Of a stretch of DNA of 64,000 nucleotides, positions 8,898 to 17,203 are shown in pieces (the stretch's first letter is position 1; each line of letters starts with the position of its first letter). Position numbers and translations under genes: made by a program. The notes beneath the pieces are model-generated. The model searched no databases, was not told the origin of the DNA, and was given only the letters and a program-made list of their open reading frames with translations. Origin of the DNA: Bacteroidota bacterium (GTDB taxonomy: Bacteria > Bacteroidota > Bacteroidia > Cytophagales > Cyclobacteriaceae); assembly GCA_023428695.1 (NCBI GenBank), contig JAEYWY010000035.1, forward strand, positions 186,001-250,000, written 5' to 3'.

Positions 8898-9542
8898 TTA
8901 TTTCAACACCGGCTTCAGCGCGTCTGTCCAGATGGCGTAACCTTTTGCATTCATGTGAAGATCGTCATCCAGAAATATGTCGGATTTTGGTTTGCCGGTA
9001 TCATCGAGCATTCGTGAATATACATCAACATACACAGTGTTCTTCTTCCCGGCGAGGTACTCTCTGATAAGCGAGTTTCCACGAATGATATCCTCGCGAT
9101 ATTTCTCACGGCTTGGACTGGGCTTCATGCTGACAAACGCAACAGGTACCCGTGGCATTTTTTCCCTGATCGCAGTGAAAAGTTTATCGAACCGGTCAAG
9201 CACCGTTTGAGGAGTCTCGCCGGATGCGATGTCGTTCTCTCCACAATAAATGACAATTTGTTTCGGCTCATACGCAAAGATGACATTATCGATATGCGTG
9301 ATGACATCAGCCAGCGTGGATCCGCCAAAGCCGCGGTTAATGATCTTCGTATCCGGGAATGCGCTCTGAACGTCCTTCCACATACGAAACGAGGAACTAC
9401 CCACAAACAGAACAGCTTTTCTCGGAGGCGCATTCTCGCTGTCTTGTTTTTTGAATTCATCAATCTCTTTTTGATATCGTACCTGCGCGAATACGTATGA
9501 ATGGATTGAAAACACGCAGATAATAAGGCTGAGATAACGCAT
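8898..9542 (-). CDS. Secreted SGNH/GDSL hydrolase
   Basis: 214 residues with a signal peptide ending near VFAQ (residue 20). Block I is LFVGSSSFRMW (nucleophile Ser near 50), block II has the GFGGSTLADV Gly, block III is IVIYCGENDIASG (Asn of the oxyanion hole), and block V is DDDLHMNAKGY with the Asp-x-x-His dyad. It is the periplasmic GDSL-lipase/acylhydrolase type often called platelet-activating-factor acetylhydrolase-like. The substrate is open. Confidence 0.9.
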   Translation of the reverse strand: MRYLSLIICVFSIHSYVFAQVRYQKEIDEFKKQDSENAPPRKAVLFVGSSSFRMWKDVQSAFPDTKIINRGFGGSTLADVITHIDNVIFAYEPKQIVIYCGENDIASGETPQTVLDRFDKLFTAIREKMPRVPVAFVSMKPSPSREKYREDIIRGNSLIREYLAGKKNTVYVDVYSRMLDDTGKPKSDIFLDDDLHMNAKGYAIWTDALKPVLK

Positions 9543-9648
9543 ACGAATAACTTAAAATAACTTATTTGATAGGCACAAGGTAAAAGGCCGAACGGGTATT
9601 TTGGAACCGGCAGTGTAATTTTCTCTGCCGGGCATTTCTTTTTCTCTG

Positions 9649-10848
9649 ATGCCAGCAAAAATATCTGAGATGGAAAAAAGGAGTTGGGGCAAATTAGGGA
9701 TGGCGTGGAAGGTTTTGCTGGTGATTATCGCGGTTGTGGTAGTCGTCCGGCTTATTTTGCCCTACGTGGTGTTACGGTATACGAATCAGGCGCTGGCTGA
9801 AATGCCGGGGTATCGGGGGAAGATATTCGATATTGATCTGGCACTGCTAAGGGGCGCGTATCGCATTGACAGCATCTACCTGAATAAGCACGATTCCGTT
9901 TCAGGAAAAGAAACAAAATTTTTTGGCGCTCGCGCTATCGACCTTTCAATTGAATGGCGATCCCTTCTGCATGGAGAGATCGTGAGCGAAATCGTGTTTG
10001 AAAAACCGTACCTGCTATTCACCAAGGACAAGGTTGAACCTGAAACACTCAAAAAAGATTCGACAGACTTCATTGAACTACTCGAGGATCTGATGCCAAT
10101 CAAGGTAAACAGGTTTGAAGTTGTCAACGGTACCATTACCTATCGCGATCTCAACACTACTCCAAAAGTGGATGTCGCAATGACGAATACCTACATCGTT
10201 GCAACGAATTTGCGGAACGCTTATGACTCCGGTGCTGTACTACCGGCAACGATAACAGCACGCGCCACGGTTTACGAAGGCGATCTCGACTTGAACATAA
10301 AGCTTAATCCGATGACGAAGGTTCCGACATTCGACCTCAACGCGGAATTACGCAATACCAACCTGGCACTGCTCAACGACTTCTTTGAAGCATACGCGAA
10401 CGTGGACGTCAGCAAGGGAACGCTTGGTCTTTACACGGAAATCGCTGCTGCTGAAGGAAAGTTTGACGGTTATGTCAAACCACTGTTACGTGATCTGCAA
10501 ATCCTGGGCAAGGAAGATAAAAACGATTCCGTTTTCAAAAAGATATGGGAAGGTATCGTAGGCGGCGCCGGTCAGGTTGTTGAAAACCTGAAAGAAAAAC
10601 AGGTTGCTACCAAAATTCCGTTTGAGGGCGACGTCGAAAGTCCCGAAGCAAATGTTTGGTACACGATTTCTTACGTTTTGAGAAACGCTTTCATTCAGGC
10701 GATACAACCATCCATCGACAACGAGATAACCCTTGCCGATGCAACGAAGGAAGACGAAGAAGAGAAAGGCTTCCTTGAACGCATATTCGGTAAAAAGGAC
10801 AAAGACGAAAAAGACAAGGATGATAAGCGCGACAAGGACAAAGGATGA
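9649..10848 (+). CDS. DUF748/AsmA-like envelope protein
   Basis: 399 residues. One N-terminal membrane anchor (about 18-38) is followed by a long beta-rich periplasmic part with DUF748-like strands (IFDIDLALLRGAYRIDSIYL, FFGARAIDLSIEWRSLLHGEIV, VVNGTITYRDL). The last ~35 residues are an extreme Lys/Asp/Glu tail ending KDDKRDKDKG. A start at the internal ATG 9670 (MEKRSW) is equally possible. AsmA-like proteins are linked to outer-membrane lipid transport; this role is inferred. It abuts the convergent epimerase gene with no gap. Confidence 0.75.
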   Translation: MPAKISEMEKRSWGKLGMAWKVLLVIIAVVVVVRLILPYVVLRYTNQALAEMPGYRGKIFDIDLALLRGAYRIDSIYLNKHDSVSGKETKFFGARAIDLSIEWRSLLHGEIVSEIVFEKPYLLFTKDKVEPETLKKDSTDFIELLEDLMPIKVNRFEVVNGTITYRDLNTTPKVDVAMTNTYIVATNLRNAYDSGAVLPATITARATVYEGDLDLNIKLNPMTKVPTFDLNAELRNTNLALLNDFFEAYANVDVSKGTLGLYTEIAAAEGKFDGYVKPLLRDLQILGKEDKNDSVFKKIWEGIVGGAGQVVENLKEKQVATKIPFEGDVESPEANVWYTISYVLRNAFIQAIQPSIDNEITLADATKEDEEEKGFLERIFGKKDKDEKDKDDKRDKDKG

Positions 10849-12204
10849 TCACCGACCAGTTCGCCGCTCAAGTCTTTCGATGCAATTCATAAGCGACCGC
10901 ACCTGGTGATAGCCGGCTTTCCAGATGTGGCCTTTCATCGCTGACTTTTGATCGGGTTCCTTGTCAAGACCACCCGCATACCATTCGCCGTTCTCGTGGT
11001 CGATAAGGTAATCATTGGCGTAGTTCCAGAGTGTCTTAAACTTGCCGTAATAGTCTTGTTCATCATCCGGGTAGAGGTCTGCCATCATCAACAGGGTGTT
11101 CAATCCTTCGGCCTGAGTCCACCAGTTTTTGGTATCGTGCATGATTGTTATACCAATGCTGTCGGGGAAATAATACCCGGCATCGTAGAATCCACCTGTT
11201 TCGCTGTCCCAACCGTTTTCCAATGAATGGTCCACCATACTCTTGGCAATCTCGCGCGTAGTGTCGTCGTTGTGTTTGCCAAGAACATGAGCCGCTTCCA
11301 GCAACAGATACGCCGTTTCAACATCGTGGCCAAATGAAACGTGATCCAGGTTCAAGTGCCGTCTTATTGTTGCCACGGAAGAATCCCGATATGATACCGG
11401 TGTCCAGTCCGGGGTAAAGAACAGCGTCATGTATCCTGCGGGTTGTACTATCTTGTCGCGTATCAGCAACAGCATTTCTTCCAGCCTTTCCGCGACAAGC
11501 GGATCGGGCCATACCTGGTATAGTTCAGTGAACGCTTCTAACAGATGGATTGAACTGTTTTGATCTTTATACCCGGTTTCGGCGGTGCTCTGAATACCGG
11601 CGTCGCGGCGGATTACGCCTCCACTTCGCGTCATGTGCTGGTAATAGCCCTTGAGTTCGGGATCATGACTGTACTTTTCAAGCCACATAAAGGCTTTTTT
11701 AGCGAGACTCAGGGCGCTGGTATCCCCGGAAGCGGCGGCATAGGCTGCACATGCATAGATTCCAAATGAGTTCCCGTATGCCGTTTTTTCCTCGCGCGGA
11801 TTACTCTTAACGGTGCCGCTACGCGACACGAGTGTATGAAATCCGCCGTATACGCTATCCCACATGACGTCACGCAGAAATGCAAATCCATGTTTGGCCG
11901 ACTCCGCATACGCGGGATTGTCAGGGTACAACTTTATGGCTTTGGCGTTGTTCCATACATGCCGCGCCTGCGAAACGATCATTTTATCCTGCTCCCCGGT
12001 AGGTTTAAAATCAAACGTGAACGCGCTGAGAAACCCGCCATATTCGCGATCAATTGCCCGGGGATACCAACGCTCAAGCAATCCCTTGCCGAGCGCTTCT
12101 TCCATTTCCTGGCGGATTCGTCCAACTTCATTTTCACCGTCCGGCGCTTTGGACGTGCAGGCCAGACAAAGTATAAGCAGCAGGGAGGCGCAGGCACTTT
12201 TCAT
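10849..12204 (-). CDS. AGE-family (N-acylglucosamine/cellobiose 2-epimerase-type) lipoprotein
   Basis: 451 residues with lipobox LCLAC (Cys16). The (alpha/alpha)6-barrel signatures of the AGE family are present: SQARHVWNNAKA (Arg/His of the active site), GGFHTLVSRSG, GHDVETAYLLLEAAHV (active-site His and Glu) and WWTQAEGLNTLL. Family members epimerise N-acyl-mannosamine or the reducing glucose of cellobiose, or isomerise mannose. An exported lipid-anchored form suggests action on oligosaccharides in the periplasm. Substrate cannot be deduced. Confidence 0.87.
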   Translation of the reverse strand: MKSACASLLLILCLACTSKAPDGENEVGRIRQEMEEALGKGLLERWYPRAIDREYGGFLSAFTFDFKPTGEQDKMIVSQARHVWNNAKAIKLYPDNPAYAESAKHGFAFLRDVMWDSVYGGFHTLVSRSGTVKSNPREEKTAYGNSFGIYACAAYAAASGDTSALSLAKKAFMWLEKYSHDPELKGYYQHMTRSGGVIRRDAGIQSTAETGYKDQNSSIHLLEAFTELYQVWPDPLVAERLEEMLLLIRDKIVQPAGYMTLFFTPDWTPVSYRDSSVATIRRHLNLDHVSFGHDVETAYLLLEAAHVLGKHNDDTTREIAKSMVDHSLENGWDSETGGFYDAGYYFPDSIGITIMHDTKNWWTQAEGLNTLLMMADLYPDDEQDYYGKFKTLWNYANDYLIDHENGEWYAGGLDKEPDQKSAMKGHIWKAGYHQVRSLMNCIERLERRTGR

Positions 12205-12404
12205 GATGTTTTGGGAAAGTCTAAATATACGGTCCGCAGCAGACTTACAAAAGTACCGCCGCTCGTAGTTTCCGTGACGAATGCCCGAAACGCGTGTTCA
12301 AGTTGGAAAAGCTGCCTGTCCGCCCTTTTGGTATCCTGTAAGCCGCAAAGATGTTCGTGTAAGTTTTGAAAGTTCACTCCAGAATTTAAGTGCTCTGCTT
12401 TCGT

Positions 12405-12412
12405 TACGTTTG
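12405..12412 (+). promoter_or_regulatory. candidate -7 promoter element TACGTTTG
   Basis: The sequence fits the Bacteroidota -7 consensus TAnnTTTG and lies 28 bp before the ATG of the small membrane-protein gene. I find no convincing -33 TTG at the usual spacing. Confidence 0.45.
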
Positions 12413-12439
12413 GTGTTGATTGTTTTAGCACGAACGACC

Positions 12440-12634
12440 ATGAAAAAAATAACCCTTGCTCTACTCGCAGTAGTTTTTATGATCTACCTGGGTTACTATG
12501 GAATGACCAACCATTCCACAAGTGGCCCATTTTTTATGTTCATTGGTATCTGTACAGCCATCGGACTCACCGTTGACATTGTGATCCTCATAAAGGAAAG
12601 GATGCGTCGCAGCAGAATAAGCAAGCTGGGTTGA
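12440..12634 (+). CDS. small membrane protein, 64 aa
   Basis: I choose ATG 12440 (MKKITLALL) rather than the longer open frame: it begins a typical inner-membrane protein and sits below a TAnnTTTG element. Two hydrophobic segments (about 3-20 and 29-49) flank a short loop TNHSTSG, and the C-terminus is basic (KERMRRSRISK). The family is not recognised. It ends 4 bp before the end of the convergent DUF2306 gene. Confidence 0.6.
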   Translation: MKKITLALLAVVFMIYLGYYGMTNHSTSGPFFMFIGICTAIGLTVDIVILIKERMRRSRISKLG

Positions 12635-12638
12635 GGTA

Positions 12639-13307
12639 TCAGTTCGCAATCAACGATTCCTGCGTCGGATTTTGCCTGGCGCGCGATGTAATTTTTCGGC
12701 GGATTATTATCTCCCCCAGAATCAGGTTGGGCACCCAACTCAACCACGCAAATACTCCGTAAACAGCAGGGGTACTGAGGTCAAAGAACCATGAAGCCCC
12801 AAAGATATACAGCCGGAGGGTGATTGCAGCCAACGTCAAAGCAAAACTCCGGATCATCCATTGTTCATGTCCCCGAAATTCCCGCCGCCGCGCGCTCAGG
12901 ACAGCGAGCGTGGTAAATACGATCCACAACGTACACTGCAGAACGAAACTCGATAACACCACCGCACCACGACCGATAAACATAGCCATCACCATTCCAC
13001 CAGGCGCGGCAAAAGCCAGGATACCGGTCACATATACATAACCCGTCAGACGATGGGTCGTCGGCCACTTCTTCCGCAGCTTTTCCTGAAACTGAAAAAA
13101 GCCGGCGAGGAGTACCAGCGCACCGGCGAAAATGTGTGCATAAAATGCGGGCAGATACCAACCGGTCGCGACCGCATTCTGCTTGTGCCGCAGAAATCCA
13201 AATGAAGAATCCAAATTCAGGTAAAACAGTGTATTTGCCGCCAGTGCCGCGGCAGCTGCAAATAGCAGAACGATGCCAGCGGTCTTAATACGTCTTCGCA
13301 ATCGCAT
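12639..13307 (-). CDS. DUF2306 membrane protein
   Basis: 222 residues, about seven hydrophobic segments. The DUF2306 pattern is clear: YAHIFAGALVLLAGFFQF with a conserved His, THRLTGYVYVTGI, and RGHEQWMIRSFALTLAAITLRLY. The conserved His residues hint at metal or heme binding but no function is established. Its first 23 bases overlap the end of the WG-repeat lipoprotein gene, so translation is probably coupled. Confidence 0.88.
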   Translation of the reverse strand: MRLRRRIKTAGIVLLFAAAAALAANTLFYLNLDSSFGFLRHKQNAVATGWYLPAFYAHIFAGALVLLAGFFQFQEKLRKKWPTTHRLTGYVYVTGILAFAAPGGMVMAMFIGRGAVVLSSFVLQCTLWIVFTTLAVLSARRREFRGHEQWMIRSFALTLAAITLRLYIFGASWFFDLSTPAVYGVFAWLSWVPNLILGEIIIRRKITSRARQNPTQESLIAN

Positions 13308-15093
13308 CGTTTGAGACTAAGAGGCTTTCAAGGAATTGGAGATTATGCCGATCGATGTCAGTCAGCAAATCATATATCTCGTCAATTTCTTTTTCTGGTA
13401 GTTCCCGATACTGAAAAAACCAGCCATTGCGTTCTTCATCGGCGAACTTGAATCCGTAAGACGCCAGTATCTCGTCGCGCATAAACGCAATCGTCTCCTG
13501 GGAAAGGAAATCGATTTCGTCGTATCCATAGATCTGTTCACCATTTTCTTCGCGTATAACAAAATGCCTGAACTTGCCAATGAAGTAAGAGCTGTCGAGG
13601 TAAACAAACTCAGTCTGTGGAAACATACGCGTCGACTTCAACGGTGCTAGCGAAAGGTTCTCACCCATACGGAAATAGAAGTAACCCGGAACGATATCCG
13701 GTGTGTAGCTTTCTTCGAAGTAGCCTTCATCATCAGAATAATGGCGTACCTCCAACAGTGAGTCCAACTTTCTGAAAGAAACATCCCCGGCTCCACCTAT
13801 AAGGCTCACTGCCAGCGTATCCATCGACGGGGCGACAAACGTGATCTTGTCATGCCGGTAAAACTCTTCGCGGCCATCGAGATACCGTTCTTTAATGGTG
13901 GTTATAAGTGCGGATAGTGTCTCCGTGATTGCGGTAAAGCGCGTACCTTCACTTTCAACATAGTCAGTCCAGCCCTCCATAGGAAAATTCGTGGGAGAAA
14001 TATTACCGACAATAGGCTCAAATATCCCGGTACGAACGAGATATGAGGGAGGTATCACAATACCGTAGCCTGCGTACTCACGCGACGGAATTTCACACAA
14101 TGCCTGGTAGCCCACATCAAGTTTAATATGCTTTGGCAAAAATGCGAACTCCTTAACCCAACGTTCCTGCACGGGGAATTGAAATCCCTCGTGGTAAACG
14201 AATTGGTAGTCAAAATATCCATATGTACTATCCTTACGAACAAAACAAACGATGTCGTCCGGACCATGAGGCATGATTATATCGAACTCAGCCGGAACAA
14301 CTTCCCGACCTTTTGAAATATCAAAGTATCCGTACTTCCCATCACGCGAAACCTCCACTATGTTCTCGAAGCTGAAACCGGGTGTTCCAATCAATTCGTA
14401 CTCCGCAGGAATGACGATCGTTCCATCCTGATCAACAAGTCCCATCAAGTGTCCTTTGTTGGGATTGGTCGCCTGATACTGTTGAAAATAATTCACCCAG
14501 GTACCGCTGGCTACATAAAAAAATGCGCGATCACGATACTCCGTATACCAGATCACAGAATCAAAATTTTGCTGGATCGCCTGTGCAGAAGCATAAAGAG
14601 GTTCACGCTTTCGATATTCAACTTCCCGTTCAACAAGCCAACCCATCTCGTGTTTGATACTGGCGAATGCCTTGTAGAATTCATCACCTTCAATATGTGC
14701 GATAACCAGGCCGTTGTTATCTGGCTTAAGCAGAAAGGACAACGTAGCCTGTCCGGCGTACTGCTTTTCAAGGTTTGCAGAGGCAAACTTCACGGGCACC
14801 TGAACAAAAACACCTTCGTCCCGTTGTGTGATCACCACCGATTCAAATCCGGGTGTGCAACGTATGAATTCGTGAGCCGTATTCCTCAGGATGCCAACAA
14901 TCGTCGAAACGTTTTCGCGGGACTGACGGGCGTCAAACAAGTCAGACATTTCGTCGTCAGGAGAATTTAAACGCGAGGTAAATTGGCTGAGAAACTTACG
15001 GACTTGTGCGTCCGGATCGGTCTTTGGCATTACGGAACAGGAACTCAGCAGCACGATCAGTGCCGCCATACAGGCCAGGGTTCGGTTATTCAT
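13285..15093 (-). CDS. WG-repeat lipoprotein
   Basis: 602 residues from the ATG at 15093, which gives a proper lipoprotein signal (lipobox VLLSSC). An open extension to 15126 adds 11 residues and is less likely. The N-terminal ~180 residues are unlike known domains. WG/KWG-like repeats follow (GLVDQDGTIVIPAEYELI, KYGYFDISKGREVVPAEFDII, TYGYFDYQF), then a long C-terminal region without recognisable repeats. WG repeats occur in surface and periplasmic proteins of unclear function. It is first in a two-gene unit with the DUF2306 gene. Confidence 0.75.
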   Translation of the reverse strand: MNNRTLACMAALIVLLSSCSVMPKTDPDAQVRKFLSQFTSRLNSPDDEMSDLFDARQSRENVSTIVGILRNTAHEFIRCTPGFESVVITQRDEGVFVQVPVKFASANLEKQYAGQATLSFLLKPDNNGLVIAHIEGDEFYKAFASIKHEMGWLVEREVEYRKREPLYASAQAIQQNFDSVIWYTEYRDRAFFYVASGTWVNYFQQYQATNPNKGHLMGLVDQDGTIVIPAEYELIGTPGFSFENIVEVSRDGKYGYFDISKGREVVPAEFDIIMPHGPDDIVCFVRKDSTYGYFDYQFVYHEGFQFPVQERWVKEFAFLPKHIKLDVGYQALCEIPSREYAGYGIVIPPSYLVRTGIFEPIVGNISPTNFPMEGWTDYVESEGTRFTAITETLSALITTIKERYLDGREEFYRHDKITFVAPSMDTLAVSLIGGAGDVSFRKLDSLLEVRHYSDDEGYFEESYTPDIVPGYFYFRMGENLSLAPLKSTRMFPQTEFVYLDSSYFIGKFRHFVIREENGEQIYGYDEIDFLSQETIAFMRDEILASYGFKFADEERNGWFFQYRELPEKEIDEIYDLLTDIDRHNLQFLESLLVSNDAIAKTY

Positions 15094-15174
15094 GAAAGTC
15101 AGGTGTTGGCCTGTGAAGGTACACAAATCCGGGCGTTCGTAAAATACGCCTCTGGCGGAACCCGCCTGACTTTT

Positions 15175-15612
15175 TTACCTGATGTTTATGTGGTAAACGT
15201 CCCTTGTGTTGCGCTGGATATTTGAAATATGAAACCCTCCCGACGACGGAACTTCTTCGATGAGATCAAACTGGGTGCATGACTTCGGAAGCGAAGAAAA
15301 GATCAGGAGGAAGTTATAGGTCTTACCATCCGGAACCATTGTCCACATAGGGGCGAACGAAACATTCTCCGCGTGAACCAGCTTCGACCTTGAACCTGAA
15401 TTTCTGTCTACCAGGAACGTTGTTCGCCAGATGCGGATGAGCATGTCACGTACATCGTTGTCGAGGTAGCAGTGAACATAAACGTAAGAATCTTCCAGGA
15501 CCTCAGCTTCAATTGCTGACAAGACTTCGATGTCGAGAAAAGGTTTGACCTTAACAGGAGGCAACTCAATACCCGCCATTCGCGGAGCGGCATCAGAAGA
15601 GAAGGTTGACAT
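15175..15612 (-). CDS. conserved-type hypothetical protein, 145 aa
   Basis: The frame opens at 15663, but a promoter-like pair lies at 15633-15663, so I use the ATG at 15612 (MSTFSSDAAP). The product is soluble, beta-rich, and ends with a CTQFDLIEEVPSSGGFHI block and an NIQRNTRDVYHI block. This ending looks familiar from small Bacteroidota hypothetical proteins, but I cannot name a family or role. A cytoplasmic location is inferred from the lack of a signal peptide. Confidence 0.65.
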   Translation of the reverse strand: MSTFSSDAAPRMAGIELPPVKVKPFLDIEVLSAIEAEVLEDSYVYVHCYLDNDVRDMLIRIWRTTFLVDRNSGSRSKLVHAENVSFAPMWTMVPDGKTYNFLLIFSSLPKSCTQFDLIEEVPSSGGFHISNIQRNTRDVYHINIR

Positions 15613-15632
15613 AGGGGTTCGAATTGTTTCTA

Positions 15633-15664
15633 CAAAGAAAGTGGCTTCAGCTTTTTTTTGCAAA
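15633..15664 (-). promoter_or_regulatory. candidate promoter of the 145-aa gene
   Basis: On the minus strand TTTG (15664-15661) is followed after a 20-base spacer by TTTCTTTG (15640-15633), close to the Bacteroidota pattern TTTG-N19-21-TAnnTTTG. It lies 20 bp before ATG 15612 and supports that start. Confidence 0.5.
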
Positions 15665-15765
15665 TGGCCGTTTGTTTAATTTGCTTTCTACCTTTCCAAA
15701 TTTCTTACGACCTCGCTTTTTTAAATTCGTTTTCAAAAAATTAAAGGCAGTCCGGCAGGAACTCA

Positions 15766-16215
15766 ATGCACACCGGCTCACGTTTTCGCCTTGTGTTACC
15801 GAAAGTAATTTTAGTCAGGAGGAAGATTTTCCGCCATTATACAGGATTCTCATTTTTTGTATTCATATGGATTAGTGAACTGGTTAAGGAAAGGAAACGA
15901 CTTATCCATCATGAGACCATCCACTACCATCAGCAAATAGAATTGCTGTTCATTTTTCATTGGTTGCTGTATGCTTTATTCTATGTGATTTCACGCATTG
16001 CGGGGCGCGGACATTACATCGCGTACCGTTACAACCCCTTCGAAATCGAAGCATACAGGCACGACGGCGAGTTTGATTATCTCTCCAAAAGGAGGCTGTA
16101 CGCATGGACAAATTATCTTCCTGCATACTATAAAATCCTTCGGGGTAAGTTGCGTCCGGACGACACAATGCAGTCCATCAAATGGCCGGATGATGGCACT
16201 TCTTTTTTGAAGTGA
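15766..16215 (+). CDS. small membrane protein with HEXXH motif (putative metallopeptidase)
   Basis: 149 residues. ATG 15766 follows a good ribosome site (GGCAGGAACTCA). A hydrophobic stretch near 28-38 precedes HETIH (residues 49-53), a perfect HEXXH zinc motif in HHETIHYHQQIE. A second membrane segment (about 61-78) follows, then NPFEIEAY (90-97), whose Glu could be the third ligand as in gluzincins. The C-terminal part is Tyr-rich. I read it as a membrane-embedded or membrane-bound zinc peptidase-like protein; activity is unproven. It is followed 14 bp later by the SemiSWEET gene, so the two probably form an operon. Confidence 0.75.
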   Translation: MHTGSRFRLVLPKVILVRRKIFRHYTGFSFFVFIWISELVKERKRLIHHETIHYHQQIELLFIFHWLLYALFYVISRIAGRGHYIAYRYNPFEIEAYRHDGEFDYLSKRRLYAWTNYLPAYYKILRGKLRPDDTMQSIKWPDDGTSFLK

Positions 16216-16229
16216 CCTCATAAAGGAAA

Positions 16230-16511
16230 GTGAGTCCTGATCTAACGCAAGTTGTCGGAATTGTCGCTGGAATCTTTACCGCCATTTCCCTGTTGCCTCA
16301 GCTGCTGAAAATCATTCGTAACAAAAAAGCTGACGACATCAGCCTGTTTTATCTCATCATTCTGCTTTGTGGTCTCTCATTGTGGGTCTGGTACGGCGTT
16401 CTCCGCGATGACATTCCAATCATAGCAACGAACTCATTTTCACTACTGCTTAACGTGGCTATAATGATTCTCGGAGTTCGTTACAAGAAACGCAGCAACT
16501 CATCAAAGTAA
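16230..16511 (+). CDS. SemiSWEET-family transporter
   Basis: 93 residues from a GTG start preceded by AAAGGAAA. Three transmembrane segments and the PQ-loop signature LLPQLLKIIRNKKADDIS are typical of SemiSWEETs, which dimerise to form a small sugar (mostly sucrose or glucose) transporter in the inner membrane. It is just downstream of the HEXXH protein gene and ends at a terminator. Confidence 0.9.
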   Translation: MSPDLTQVVGIVAGIFTAISLLPQLLKIIRNKKADDISLFYLIILLCGLSLWVWYGVLRDDIPIIATNSFSLLLNVAIMILGVRYKKRSNSSK

Positions 16512-16517
16512 CCTAAT

Positions 16518-16555
16518 AAAAAAAACAGGACGGCGTTGTGACGTCCTGTTTCATG
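16518..16555. terminator. rho-independent terminator (convergent genes)
   Basis: AAACAGGACG and CGTCCTGTTT arms form a 10-bp stem with a 9-base loop. T-rich or A-rich flanks lie on both sides, so it may serve both SemiSWEET and the PRC-barrel gene. Confidence 0.8.
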
Positions 16556-16569
16556 GTGATGACGAACCA

Positions 16570-17109
16570 TCAGTACGGCGTATGAGGTGATGCTTTGTCC
16601 GTGCTCCAATATGTATTCACATCGTTGAAGTACGTGTGTGCATTCGTATCCGGCCAGTGTGACTTGTCAAACCCGGGAATGTTCTGAAGGTATTTCTTTT
16701 CTCTGTTCAGAATGAATACCTGCTTTACGGGATCAAGCTTCAATTCACGAAACGGTATTGCGAATAGTTTGCCTCCGAGACCGAGAAATGAACCCATTTC
16801 AACAACGGCGTATTCGACACGACCATCGTGAAGATTAATCATAAGGTTGTCAATTTTGCCCAGATCCTCCCCGCGAGGATTTTCAACCTTATCACCGGTA
16901 ATGGAACTGGCCGTCAGCCGGCGGACAGGTGAATTGGCACGAGGTCCTTCCTGATTCAAACCCGTTTTGTTGTCCACCTCATAGTCTTTATCGCTTGTTG
17001 TTTTCATAACCTTGCGTTTGAGTTTAACCATTCTTTCAAGGAAACTCTCCAACGTTGTACCTATGCGCATCACGCGGTTAATCAAAGAATACGCAGTCGT
17101 TAGTTTCAT
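16570..17109 (-). CDS. PRC-barrel domain protein
   Basis: 179 residues from ATG 17109; a GTG at 17118 and an internal ATG at 17007 (MKTTSDKDYEV) are alternative starts. The PRC-barrel lies at about residues 60-140: RRLTASSITGDKVENPRGEDLGKI with INLHDGRVEYAVVEMG and KLFAIPFRELKL. The C-terminus (FDKSHWPDTN) is like other Bacteroidota PRC-barrel stress proteins. PRC-barrels mediate protein or RNA contacts; no partner is apparent. Its 3' end meets the SemiSWEET terminator. Confidence 0.85.
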   Translation of the reverse strand: MKLTTAYSLINRVMRIGTTLESFLERMVKLKRKVMKTTSDKDYEVDNKTGLNQEGPRANSPVRRLTASSITGDKVENPRGEDLGKIDNLMINLHDGRVEYAVVEMGSFLGLGGKLFAIPFRELKLDPVKQVFILNREKKYLQNIPGFDKSHWPDTNAHTYFNDVNTYWSTDKASPHTPY

Positions 17110-17203
17110 TTTATCCACAGTCTTAAAACCGGATTTAATCGACCCTAATACTTGTTAGCTAAATGTCGCGGAAGTGTTTATTTTTACGCCATTAGGATAA
17201 AGT

